The notes under the pieces were generated by a model that saw only the letters and a list, made by a program, of their open reading frames with translations, was not told where the DNA came from and did no database searches. Positions 1 to 7,802 of a stretch of 44,215 nt of DNA are shown piece by piece (position 1 is the stretch's first letter; each line of letters begins with the position of its first letter). A program made the translations under genes and the position numbers. Source of the DNA: CAZJHX01 sp964545715 (lineage in GTDB: Bacteria; Myxococcota_A; UBA9042; GCA-2863065); NCBI GenBank assembly GCA_964545715.1, contig CAZJHX010000088.1, positions 1 through 44,215 on the forward strand, in the 5' to 3' direction.

Positions 1-166
1 TCCGGGCAGTGATATTTATAACAGCCGTTTATACAAGGACTCTTACCGATTACCGCAGAGCTAAATATTTATTACCGCTAGCCGCTTACCGACGCTGGTC
101 CCCATATATATATATATATATATAGCTTGTAACGGGTAGTTGGCATATATTTTTACTATGTGGTAG
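1..166. other. AT-rich 5' edge, no supportable gene
   Basis: This stretch is strongly AT-rich and contains an (AT)n run, while nearly everything after about position 185 is GC-rich. No coding region is supported. The recognisable glycosyltransferase homology begins abruptly near 190, so the N-terminal half of that gene is missing. The edge may be a contig-end artefact, a chimeric join or a real insertion boundary. I cannot tell which from sequence alone. Confidence 0.6.
104..124. repeat. (AT)n dinucleotide run
   Basis: About ten AT dinucleotides in a row, the only such run in the window. It lies inside the anomalous AT-rich edge and is a typical place for assembly or read error. Confidence 0.85.
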
Positions 167-706
167 TTGTCATCCTGGGTGTGGGTGGTGGGCCGGGGCG
201 GGTGGGGCCGGGCGGGCATGGCCGGGGTCGCGGCGGCCGCTCAGCAGGGAGCGGATGTGGTGGCCTTTGTGGACGGCGCGCTGGCGGAGGATCCCGCCGA
301 GCTCGCGGCGGTGATCGCGCCGATCACCTCAGGAGCCGCTGACTTTGTCGTGGGATCCCGGGTGACGGGGCAGGTCGAGCCCGGTGCCCTGCGGCCGTTA
401 CAGAGGCTGGGCAATGCCGTGGCTACGGCGCTGATCGGGTTACGCCACGGCCACCGATACAGCGATTTGGGATCGATGCGCGCGATCCGGCTGCGCGCGC
501 TGCTCTCGCTTCGGCTGCAGGAGCCGGCGCACGGGTGGCCGACCGAGCTGCAGATCAGGGCCATTCAGCATGGGCTGAGAGTCTGCGAGGTCCCGATCAG
601 CTATCGGCGGCGTCGCCATGGGCGGTCTAAAGTCGCCGGGTCGGTGACCGGATCGCTGCGGGCGTCTGCCGCCATCTTGAGAGTCATCGCGGGGTGGGCG
701 CCATGA
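167..706 (+). pseudogene. GT2 glycosyltransferase, 5'-truncated
   Basis: C-terminal part of a family 2 (GT-A fold) glycosyltransferase of the dolichyl-phosphate-mannosyltransferase-like type. Recognisable features run from GWGRAGMAG (about residue 12) through GADVVAFVDG and AEDPAEL to HGWPTELQIRAIQHG and the terminal YRRRRHGRSKVAGS, which resembles the usual GRSKISGT-like ending. The N-terminal nucleotide-binding strand and the usual acidic NGSTDGT-like segment are absent because the upstream sequence changes into AT-rich, unrelated DNA. The position that normally carries the DxD-like Asp pair reads VDGA, so the second Asp is also missing. Its stop overlaps the start of the next gene (ATGA), and GT2 plus DUF2064 transferases are often neighbours. 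It is either a broken gene or one cut by a bad contig edge. The family is fairly sure; the activity is doubtful. Confidence 0.7.
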
Positions 707-2334
707 CGACGTCAGCGGCGGTGGCCGTTATCTCGAAGATCCCGCGCGCGGGTGGGACCAAAACACGCCTGGCCGCCGGGGTCGGCGCCGAGGCCGCGCT
801 GGCCTTGCATACGGCGTTTTTGCAGGACGAGCTGGCCGAGCTGGACCGCCCGGAGCGGTGGCGGCTGCATCTGGTGCACGATGCCCCCACGAGCACCGAC
901 GAGGCGGAGCGCCTGCATGGGCTGCTGGATGACCGCGCGCAGTCGGTGGTGCCGGGCTGCGACAGCCTGGGACATGAGCTGGCTGCGGCGGCGTCCATGC
1001 TGTTGGAGAACCACGATCGGGTCGTCATCGTCAGCGGGGACGTTCCGCAGCTGCCGGCGCGCACGGTCATTCGGGCGCTGGACGCGCTGGATAACAGCGA
1101 TGTGGTCCTGGGTCCGGGCGTGGATGGGGGCTACTATCTGGTTGGATTGAAGGTCCCGCACGACATCTTCACGCGCGTGGAGATGTCGACCAACACGGTG
1201 CTGGGCGCCACGATCGCGCTGGCGCACAACATGGGGCTGGCGGTCAAGCGGGTCGACTCGCTGCGAGACATGGACGAGGCGCAGGATCTGCTGGATCTGG
1301 CCCACGCGCCCCGGTCGCTGGCCTCGCGCACGAGGGAAGTGATCGCGGGATTGAGCCGCACACCCGTGTCCTCCGAGCTGCCCGTGGACCTGCAGGTCGA
1401 GGTGACCAACCGCTGTAACCTGCAGTGCGAGCCGTGCCTGCGCAGCCACGTGCCGCTGGGGCCGGACAAAGACATGACGCTGGCCGAGTTTCGGCGCATC
1501 GTTGACGGCCTGCCCCGCCTGGCGCGCATCACCTTCCAGTTGAATGGCGAGCCGCTGCTGTGTCCGGACCTGTTCTCGATGATCGCGCTGGCCAAGCGAC
1601 GTGGCGCGTATAGGGCGCTCATTACCAACGGCACCCTGCTGCAGGGCGGGCGCCGGTGGAAGCTGCTGGAGAGCGGTATCGACGAAGTTCGGGTCTCGCT
1701 GCACGGGGCTTTTGCGGTGACCCACGACAGGCTGGCGGGCGCGACAGTGTTCGACAAAGTGGTGGCCAACCTACGCGGGCTGACGTCGGGGCGTCGGGAC
1801 GGTCATCCGGTGATTACGGTGTGGCAGATTGGGACGCAAGACACCATCGAGGAGCTGCCCCAGCTGGTCCGATTGGCGGCCGACGCCGGCGCCGACGGGG
1901 TCTACCTGCAGCGGCTTGTGCTGACCGGCACAGGCAACGCTGTGGACTCGGCGTCCCTGTTTGGCCGAGCGGATCGTCGCGTCTGCCGGGCTATCGAGCA
2001 GGCCGAGCGCGTCGCCCACGACCGGGGCATCTCGCTGGCGGCCTCCGGACGGCAGGGGCCCCTGGACAGCCTGAGGAAGTCCGAGCTCGACAACCCCTGG
2101 CTGGGGTGCTGGCGACCCTGGCGCAGCGCAGTCGTGACGGCGACGATGGACGTGCTACCGTGCTGCATCGCCAGCTTCCGTGCGCCGTATGCGCAGCTGA
2201 AAGCCGGCAATCTCATGGACCAGTCGTGGGAGACGATCTGGAATACGACCAGCATGCAGACGCTGCGCAGCGGTCTCCTCAAGGGCGACCCGGTGCCCTG
2301 GTGCGCCGGCTGTACTCAGCAGTGGTGTCTGTGA
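703..2334 (+). CDS. DUF2064 transferase fused to radical SAM/SPASM enzyme
   Basis: A 543-residue two-domain protein. Residues 1 to about 200 match the DUF2064 / TIGR04282 'rSAM/selenodomain-associated transferase 1' family, a nucleotide-sugar-transferase-like fold: KTRLA near 20, VSGDVPQLP at 110-118 and GPGVDGGYYLVGL at 137-149. Residues 225-543 form a radical SAM domain with the CxxxCxxC cluster motif (Cys238, Cys242, Cys245) followed by a Cys-rich SPASM-like tail (GCWRPW, LPCCIA, CAGCTQQWC). ATG703 is chosen because it makes an ATGA overlap with the upstream stop; a GTG nine bases earlier is possible. The fusion supports a shared pathway for the sugar transferase and the radical enzyme. 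The substrate is unknown; peptide or glycan modification is inference. Confidence 0.85.
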   Translation: MTTSAAVAVISKIPRAGGTKTRLAAGVGAEAALALHTAFLQDELAELDRPERWRLHLVHDAPTSTDEAERLHGLLDDRAQSVVPGCDSLGHELAAAASMLLENHDRVVIVSGDVPQLPARTVIRALDALDNSDVVLGPGVDGGYYLVGLKVPHDIFTRVEMSTNTVLGATIALAHNMGLAVKRVDSLRDMDEAQDLLDLAHAPRSLASRTREVIAGLSRTPVSSELPVDLQVEVTNRCNLQCEPCLRSHVPLGPDKDMTLAEFRRIVDGLPRLARITFQLNGEPLLCPDLFSMIALAKRRGAYRALITNGTLLQGGRRWKLLESGIDEVRVSLHGAFAVTHDRLAGATVFDKVVANLRGLTSGRRDGHPVITVWQIGTQDTIEELPQLVRLAADAGADGVYLQRLVLTGTGNAVDSASLFGRADRRVCRAIEQAERVAHDRGISLAASGRQGPLDSLRKSELDNPWLGCWRPWRSAVVTATMDVLPCCIASFRAPYAQLKAGNLMDQSWETIWNTTSMQTLRSGLLKGDPVPWCAGCTQQWCL

Positions 2335-3062
2335 AGCTGGTCGCGCTAACAGCTGCGCTGTCGATCGGCTGCGTCGGCAGCGGTGAGCTCCAAACCCAGA
2401 TCTCGGGTCAGCTGGTCGGCGAAACCGAGAAGCCGCTGGGTCCCGGGCTGGTGCTGCTGGAGCGCGGTCCAGTGCACGACGGCGCGTACGAGCGCTGCGG
2501 CGTTGTCGACCCGGACGGCCGCTTCTCGATCGATCTGCCGGTCGGCGGCGTGTGGGGCATCCACCTGTTCCACGACGACTACAGCTACCTGCCGGCCGAG
2601 TTTGAGATCGCCGAGAAGCAGCAGCTGGTGCTGACAAGCCCCATGGTCGTGTGGGGCGACTGGATGGATCGCACGGGCGTTCCCACGTGGCCCGATCAGC
2701 CGGCGAACCCCCAGCTGATCCGCATGCCGTGGGACGACCTGCCGTCGGACAACCCGACCCTGCGGGATCTGACCATGACCTGGAAGTCGTCGGACATCTT
2801 GGAGATCACGGTGGTCGCAGAGGACCCGGACCACGACCTGTCGCGCATGATTCTGGCCTGCAATCAGGCGACCGGCGACGGGTACGCGTTCAATCCGCCC
2901 GGGCCGCCGGTGGATGGGCTGTACCCCGACGGGACCTACACGCTGACGGTGTTTCGCGACGAGCTCGACCGGCCGGGCGAGTCCAAATGGTTCTTCATCG
3001 TCTCGGATGATTTGTGCAACAACTCGCCGGTCCTCGAGGCGCCTCTGCCGCCGCTGCCATGA
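2331..3062 (+). CDS. Lipoprotein with beta-sandwich carrier-type domain
   Basis: A 243-residue predicted lipoprotein. The start is GTG2331, overlapping the radical SAM stop (GTGA); it gives a short signal peptide ending in LSIGC with Cys14 as the lipidation site. Residues 20-100 (ISGQLVG...GVVDPDGRFSIDLPVG) look like a carboxypeptidase-regulatory or transthyretin-like beta-sandwich, as often seen in exported proteins. The rest has short acidic segments (VVAEDPDHDL) and an Ig-like DGTYTLTVF strand, with paired Cys near the end. It is coupled to the radical SAM fusion and to the downstream methyltransferase, so it may be a substrate or an accessory envelope component. No enzymatic function is recognised. 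Confidence 0.75.
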   Translation: MKLVALTAALSIGCVGSGELQTQISGQLVGETEKPLGPGLVLLERGPVHDGAYERCGVVDPDGRFSIDLPVGGVWGIHLFHDDYSYLPAEFEIAEKQQLVLTSPMVVWGDWMDRTGVPTWPDQPANPQLIRMPWDDLPSDNPTLRDLTMTWKSSDILEITVVAEDPDHDLSRMILACNQATGDGYAFNPPGPPVDGLYPDGTYTLTVFRDELDRPGESKWFFIVSDDLCNNSPVLEAPLPPLP

Positions 3063-3637
3063 AGCGGTTTCCACACGAGCAGTGGGAGCGCCTGGTCAGC
3101 GATCACCGGCGCGCCCTGGCCGAGCCCGAGCACTACGTCACCGCGTTTGAGTGGCCGCGTACGGGCCGCGTTGTCGATCTGGGTTGCGGGCCCGGCTTCT
3201 TCACGGCGGCGCTGCTGGACGCCTGTGGGGCAGAGGTCGTCGGAGTCGACGTGCAGCCCCAGATGCTGGAGGTGCTCCACGCCCGCCTCGGGACACCCTC
3301 GCGCCTGACCACCGCGGTCGCCGATCTGACCCACGTCCCGTTCGAGCGCGGCACGTTTGACGCGGCCTGGTGCGCGTTTGTTTTCCACGAGCTCGATGAC
3401 ATGGTCGCCGTCAGCCGTGAGATCCGGCGGCTGCTGGTGCCGGGCGGCCGAGTGGTCGTCTTGGAGTGGGAGCCGGGGCGGCTGGATCACGGTCCGCCGG
3501 AAGACGAGCGCGTGGCCCCCGACGAGATCGAGGCGGCGTTGTCCGGCGCGGGCTTCAAGGTGTCACCGCCGCTCGCGATCACTGCCCAGCAGTATTCGCT
3601 AGTCGGTCAGGTGGAAGACCAGCGCGGCGCCGCCTGA
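3059..3637 (+). CDS. Class I SAM-dependent methyltransferase
   Basis: A 192-residue methyltransferase of the Methyltransf_11/25 type. Motif I is VVDLGCGPGFFTAALL (about 34-49), motif II is VVGVDVQPQML, and the later DAAWCAFVFHELDD and LVPGGRVVVLEWEP strands are in the usual order. The length is normal for a minimal Rossmann methyltransferase with no extra substrate domain. ATG3059 overlaps the previous stop (ATGA). It is the last gene of the plus-strand operon and its final 39 bases overlap the 3' end of the opposing gene. The substrate cannot be read from sequence. Radical SAM plus methyltransferase in one operon suggests a small-molecule or peptide modification route, which is inference. 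Confidence 0.85.
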   Translation: MKRFPHEQWERLVSDHRRALAEPEHYVTAFEWPRTGRVVDLGCGPGFFTAALLDACGAEVVGVDVQPQMLEVLHARLGTPSRLTTAVADLTHVPFERGTFDAAWCAFVFHELDDMVAVSREIRRLLVPGGRVVVLEWEPGRLDHGPPEDERVAPDEIEAALSGAGFKVSPPLAITAQQYSLVGQVEDQRGAA

Positions 3638-4483
3638 GGGTCCGGCCGCCGCGCTGACGTCAAAGACCGCCGGACCGCCGTCCGGGCTGGTCCCGCGCCC
3701 CACAGAGCCGCCGATGCGCGACAGGCGCCCGCCCGGCGTCACGGTCCAGCGCGTCGGCAGCGCAAAGCCTGTGGCGGGATCGGTGCGTGCGGCGTCGACC
3801 GCCACGTCGAACGGTTGGGTTGCTGCTCGACCTTCCGCGCTCACGACGACGGCTTGCCCGCGGCCCGCATCACCGCTGAGCTGGACGCGGCCCAGGATCA
3901 GCCCGCCCGACGGCGTCGTCATCGCCCACATCTCGAAGCGGCCGAAGCGGGGCCAGGGTCGCTCAGCCGCTGCCAGGCGCTCTACCGCGACGACGCCGTG
4001 CACGGTCTTTCCGTTGACCGTCAAAGTGGCTCGCCCCGCTCGCCAGATCAGCGGCCCGTGCGGTCCTGTGCCGGACCCGGCGGCCGCCAGCGCCGACGAC
4101 CGTAAAACCAGGCCACCGGACGGTCTGCGCAGCTTCAACTGCAGGGCGCCGTCGCGATCGGTCCACGTCACCCGCAGCCGGCGCCGCCCTTGCGCGTCTG
4201 CCCACGCCCGGACAGCCTCTGTCGCGCTGTCACCCGGCCAGCGACTGACGTCCACCCGGTCGTAGAACGCGGGCCGCCAGGCGTCGCGCCAGACCATAAA
4301 CGCCTTGGCCTCCAGGCGCGCTCCCGCCGGCGTCCGCGTGCGCTGCAGCGTCACCGTCAGTACGACGGGCTCCGGCGCGTGGCCGCAAAAGACCACCTGC
4401 TCGCGGGCCATGCGGGAGGTCGGTGGGGCCGCGCCGGCTGTCACGACCAGCAGACAGGTCAGCAGCGGGACGCGCCCGATCAG
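3599..4483 (-). CDS. Secreted beta-rich protein, probable CTG start
   Basis: Unrecognised protein of about 294 residues. It is rich in beta-strand and Trp/Gly patterns (VFCGHAPEPVVLTVTL, RFGRFEMWAMTTPSGG) and vaguely resembles lipocalin-like CrtC/AttH-type proteins; I do not assign a family. The only canonical start nearby is GTG4444, but the in-frame residues just upstream (LIGRVPLLTCLLVVTAGAAP) make an obvious signal peptide. The codon that opens it, CTG4483, overlaps the preceding TGA (CTGA), copying the ATGA/GTGA couplings used throughout this locus. I therefore extend the gene to a CTG start. It is last in the operon with radical SAM and lipoprotein genes and overlaps the methyltransferase gene by 39 bases at its 3' end. 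Confidence 0.6.
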   Translation of the reverse strand: MIGRVPLLTCLLVVTAGAAPPTSRMAREQVVFCGHAPEPVVLTVTLQRTRTPAGARLEAKAFMVWRDAWRPAFYDRVDVSRWPGDSATEAVRAWADAQGRRRLRVTWTDRDGALQLKLRRPSGGLVLRSSALAAAGSGTGPHGPLIWRAGRATLTVNGKTVHGVVAVERLAAAERPWPRFGRFEMWAMTTPSGGLILGRVQLSGDAGRGQAVVVSAEGRAATQPFDVAVDAARTDPATGFALPTRWTVTPGGRLSRIGGSVGRGTSPDGGPAVFDVSAAAGPSGGAALVFHLTD

Positions 4484-5499
4484 CGGGCCTCGGTGATCGT
4501 CGTGCAGACGTTGGCGGCGTGCAGCAGATTGGCGTGCGTCCCCAGGGACGGCCGCAGGTTGACCTCGCGCGGACCCGCCAGCGGGCAGTAGGGATCGCGC
4601 TCCGCCAGCCCGACCGTCAGCGCCCGCCGCGACGGACAGCCGCCACCGCAGCGCGACACCAGCCTGCAGTCGGTACAGGTCGCCGGGATCTGGCGTGCGC
4701 TCGCGAACTCGTCCCCGCTCACGATCGCCGCGCCCTCACCGGGTCCGACCTCCGACAAGTGGGCCGCCGCCCGTGGCCAATAGACACACGGCAGCAGATC
4801 GCCCGCCGGGGTCAGCCGCACGCTGCTGTGTCCGCATCCGCAGGGCGACACATAGCCGTTGACCCTGGCGATCAGCGCGGCCACCACCGGCTCTGTGCAC
4901 GTTACCAGCGAGGTCTGTGCAAAGAGCTGCTCGAAGCCGCTCCAGAACTGCTCCCAGGTCGGCATGAGCGTCCGCTCGTGGACCGGCTGATACACGTTGA
5001 CGCGAAAGCGGGCGCCCAGGCTCGCGGCCAGGCGCGCCACCTCCGCCAGGCGGTCGTAGTTGGTGCGCATCATGACCGCCAGCACCGTCACATCCAGCCC
5101 CAGCGCCACGCAGCGCCGGATGGCCGCCACCGCGCCGTCAAACACGCCCTCGCCGCGAAAGTCGTCCAGCGCCGCGGGATCCGCGAAGTCCAGCGACACC
5201 TCCACATCGTGCAGGTCGCGCAGCAGCTCGTCGGGTAGCGTGTTCAGGCTCAAACCGTTGGACGTGAGGCTGGTCGGCACACCCCGCTCCGCCAGCAGCG
5301 CCAGCACCGGCCGAAGCGCCGGATTCAGGATGTTCTCTCCCGTTCCCAAGTTGACGGAGCCCACGTTGAAGGCGTCCAGGACGCGAGCCACGTCCTCGCG
5401 CGCCAGGTGACGGATCTCGCCGCCGGGGCGATAGCAGTGGGCGCAGCTCAGATTGCACGCATTGGTGAGCCCGATGCCCATGGACAGCGCCTGCGTCAC
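4480..5499 (-). CDS. Radical SAM/SPASM protein
   Basis: A 339-residue radical SAM enzyme. The cluster motif CNLSCAHC (Cys15, 19, 22) is preceded by IGLTNA and followed by YRPGGE. A GTGENILN segment lies in the usual SAM-binding position and TSNGLSL follows. The C-terminal half has a SPASM-like auxiliary-cluster Cys set: PCGCGHSS, LPCVYWP, CTDCRLVSRCGGGCPSRRA and YCPL. Start GTG5499 is chosen because it overlaps the upstream stop (GTGA) and leaves only 14 residues before the first Cys. SPASM enzymes usually modify peptides or proteins, and two lipoproteins are encoded just upstream. No short RiPP precursor is evident nearby. The substrate is unknown. Confidence 0.85.
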   Translation of the reverse strand: MTQALSMGIGLTNACNLSCAHCYRPGGEIRHLAREDVARVLDAFNVGSVNLGTGENILNPALRPVLALLAERGVPTSLTSNGLSLNTLPDELLRDLHDVEVSLDFADPAALDDFRGEGVFDGAVAAIRRCVALGLDVTVLAVMMRTNYDRLAEVARLAASLGARFRVNVYQPVHERTLMPTWEQFWSGFEQLFAQTSLVTCTEPVVAALIARVNGYVSPCGCGHSSVRLTPAGDLLPCVYWPRAAAHLSEVGPGEGAAIVSGDEFASARQIPATCTDCRLVSRCGGGCPSRRALTVGLAERDPYCPLAGPREVNLRPSLGTHANLLHAANVCTTITEAR

Positions 5500-5978
5500 T
5501 GGATCAACCGCGCTTTCCTCGTCGCCGTGATCTTGCGGCCGCACCCATCGTGCGCGGTGAGTACGATGTCGGCTACCTGCCCCACGAAAGCCTCGACCTC
5601 GGCCGTGAAGATCGAGCGCACGCCAACGAACTCGACCATGTCTTCGCCCGCTGCCTCCGGGATCAGGTGCGCGATGTTGCCGCCAACGACCGCGCCGCCG
5701 ACGCGCGTGGCCGCGGTGACCAGGGCACGGCCGCCGCCCTGCGATGGCCTCTCAAAGTGCTCGATGCGCGCGCTGATCGTGATCATGTGCAGCCCCTGAG
5801 GCCCCAGGACGACCTGCACGTCGGCCCCGTCCGCAAGCTCCAGAAAGCCGCTCTCCAGGTTGCCGAGGCCGACCTCTCCCACGCCGGGGACCGGGTTTTC
5901 ACAAGCCAGCGGCTCGACGTCCTCCGCCGGCTCGCAGGCCAGCAGACATCCGGCGGCCAATAGCAGGAGCGCTCTCAC
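5496..5978 (-). CDS. Small lipoprotein
   Basis: A 160-residue predicted lipoprotein. GTG5978 overlaps the upstream stop (GTGA) and gives MRALLLLAAGCLLAC, a short signal peptide with two possible lipobox Cys (11 or 15; LLAC is the better fit). The mature part is acidic and beta-rich (VQVVLGPQGLHMITISARI, ADIVLTAHDGCGRKITA) and resembles a small beta-sandwich. No family is recognised. It sits between a larger lipoprotein and the radical SAM protein, all translationally coupled, so the three probably work together at the envelope. Confidence 0.7.
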   Translation of the reverse strand: MRALLLLAAGCLLACEPAEDVEPLACENPVPGVGEVGLGNLESGFLELADGADVQVVLGPQGLHMITISARIEHFERPSQGGGRALVTAATRVGGAVVGGNIAHLIPEAAGEDMVEFVGVRSIFTAEVEAFVGQVADIVLTAHDGCGRKITATRKARLIQ

Positions 5979-7177
5979 TTGGGGTCCCCTGCGGGCACCT
6001 GCGACGGGCAGTTGAAGAAGACCTTGCCGTTGTTGCCCGGGATGCTGTTGCCGGCCATGGCCTCGGACATCGGCTCGGCCTCTGCCACCAACCCGTCGCT
6101 GACCGCGGCCCGGATGTCTTCTGCGCCCTTGTAGTCGGTGTGGTCCTGGTCCTTGGTCTCGTCGATCAGCAACACCGCCTTGTCATGCTCGGGGAACACG
6201 CGCACCACGTTGACCTTCCACAGCGGCGAGTAGCGCTTGTCCTCATCGGCGGGTGGCTCGGTGCGCGGAAAGCCCGAGATGATGTTGTTGTTGTCGGCCT
6301 TGTCACCGTCCTCCGAGAAGTCGAACTCCACGCCGCGCTCGCTGACCGCCACCAAATCGGCGGTCGCGTGGTCGCACAGCGGGACCTGGGAGCCGCCGGT
6401 GCAGTCCCTGAAGAACACGAAGATATCGGCGGACGGCATCAGCGCTCGTGACTCCGTCGCCGTGTCCGGCGGGAAGACGCCCTCATTGGGCGTAAAATCG
6501 AAGACCTGAACTCGGTACTGCTTGTGCCAGCCGGTGCTGATCTCCAGCTTCTTGCTCATGACGCCCGGGCGCCCGACGAGCTCCTCGCCGTTGCCCTCGA
6601 GCAGCGTCCCCTCCAGCACCAGCAGGCAGTGCATGATCGTCTCGTCGGGGCCCACGTCGCGTCCGTGATCGGTGATGTGCCGCTCCACCACGACGCGCCC
6701 GCTTGCCACCGCCTGCTCGATGCCGTGCGTCGACTTGATCTCATCAGCGACGTAATCCTCGGGCACGCGCACCGTCCACACCAACCAGAAGGGCGAGTAG
6801 CCCTCTTCGCCGGGGACCCGTGCAAAGACGGGGTCGCCTACGGTGCGGCTGCGGTCGATCACGCCGTCATCATCAAAGGGGCAGGCGGTGTCGCCCTCAC
6901 GACAGAACCAGAAGACGTCGGCGGTCAGGCGTGACGCGAAGCCGGCAAACCAATAGGCCGACGGCTCACCATCAAAGAAGCCGTTGAGCAGCCGGACGCG
7001 ACGGACGCCGTTGGGCAGCACGTTGCCGGGCCACACAGTGCGAGCCACCTCGTCCGTGACCGCCTCGATCGGTCCGAGATCGACCTCAGTCTGCTGGTCC
7101 TTTGGCTCCTCGCAGGCGGCCAGCGCCAACAGGATCAGCGCCCCAGCCAGCGGAAAAGCAGGATGTTGAAACATCAT
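5975..7177 (-). CDS. Lipoprotein with internal duplication
   Basis: A predicted lipoprotein of 400 residues and first gene of its operon. ATG7177 is preferred over GTG7183 because a strong GGAGG lies seven bases before it. The signal peptide runs to LALAAC (Cys22). Two related segments occur, YSPFWLVWTVRVPEDY near 130 and YSPLWKVNVVRVFPEHDK near 320, each followed by an acidic stretch and an alpha-helical region, so the protein is probably an internal duplication. Scattered Cys could form disulfides (FCREGDTACPF, RDCTGGSQVPLCDH). No enzyme motif was found. Its stop overlaps the next start (GTGA). Confidence 0.7.
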   Translation of the reverse strand: MMFQHPAFPLAGALILLALAACEEPKDQQTEVDLGPIEAVTDEVARTVWPGNVLPNGVRRVRLLNGFFDGEPSAYWFAGFASRLTADVFWFCREGDTACPFDDDGVIDRSRTVGDPVFARVPGEEGYSPFWLVWTVRVPEDYVADEIKSTHGIEQAVASGRVVVERHITDHGRDVGPDETIMHCLLVLEGTLLEGNGEELVGRPGVMSKKLEISTGWHKQYRVQVFDFTPNEGVFPPDTATESRALMPSADIFVFFRDCTGGSQVPLCDHATADLVAVSERGVEFDFSEDGDKADNNNIISGFPRTEPPADEDKRYSPLWKVNVVRVFPEHDKAVLLIDETKDQDHTDYKGAEDIRAAVSDGLVAEAEPMSEAMAGNSIPGNNGKVFFNCPSQVPAGDPK

Positions 7178-7214
7178 CGACACGCCTCCAACGATGAGTC
7201 TACCGATGTGTGTT

Positions 7215-7229
7215 GTGCATCGCGTGCAC
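7215..7229. promoter_or_regulatory. Dyad GTGCA-N5-TGCAC
   Basis: Perfect five-base arms (GTGCA tcgcg TGCAC) lie in the 76-bp gap upstream of the lipoprotein/radical SAM operon and downstream of the redox operon. It could be an operator for the operon starting at 7177. No clear -10/-35 pair was found around it. Confidence 0.3.
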
Positions 7230-7253
7230 GCACGACGGGCTGGCTGATCGACA

Positions 7254-7802
7254 TCATAGTCGTCGCCTGCGGTCGGCGAAAAGCATGGCGATGATGGTCA
7301 TGCTGTCGACGATCTCCCCGGCCAGGACCATGTCCATGGCGGCGTCGAACAAAAATCGGCGCACTTCGATCTCCTCGGTGTCGTCAGGCTGCGCCTCGGC
7401 AGGTGACAACCCGAAGCCCAGAAACAGGTGCGCGGTCTCGTCCAGGGAGCTCTTGGACGTGTGGTACGTCGAGACCGGGACCAGGCGCTCCGCGGCCACC
7501 CCCGCCTCCTCCGCCAGCTCGCGGTGGGCGGCGGTCTCCACGCTCTCGCTGCCGTCGACTCCGCCCGTGGGCATCTCCCAGGTGTGTCGCCCCGCGATGT
7601 AGCGGTATTGGCGCACCAGGAGGACGTGGTCCGGGCCCGAGAACGGCAGGACTCCGACGCAGTGGCCGCAGCGCACCACCCCGTAGCTGATCTCGCGGCC
7701 GTCGGGCAGCGCCACCCGGTCCTCCTCCAGGCGCAGAAACGGCGTCTCGTGCAGCACTTGTGTAGCCAGGGTCTTCCAGCTGGTGTCGGATCGGTCGGTC
7801 AT
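7254..7802 (-). CDS. NUDIX hydrolase (ADP-ribose pyrophosphatase-like)
   Basis: A 182-residue NUDIX hydrolase. The NUDIX box is complete (G-x5-E-x7-RELAEEAGV, about residues 84-106) and is preceded by VRQYRYIAGRHTWEMPTGG, typical of ADP-ribose/NDP-sugar pyrophosphatases such as NudF. ATG7802 overlaps the stop of the ferredoxin gene (ATGA), so it belongs to the redox operon. A role in clearing damaged or cleaved pyridine nucleotides next to NADH-handling subunits is attractive but inferred. It is last in the operon, 76 bp before the next gene. Confidence 0.85.
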   Translation of the reverse strand: MTDRSDTSWKTLATQVLHETPFLRLEEDRVALPDGREISYGVVRCGHCVGVLPFSGPDHVLLVRQYRYIAGRHTWEMPTGGVDGSESVETAAHRELAEEAGVAAERLVPVSTYHTSKSSLDETAHLFLGFGLSPAEAQPDDTEEIEVRRFLFDAAMDMVLAGEIVDSMTIIAMLFADRRRRL

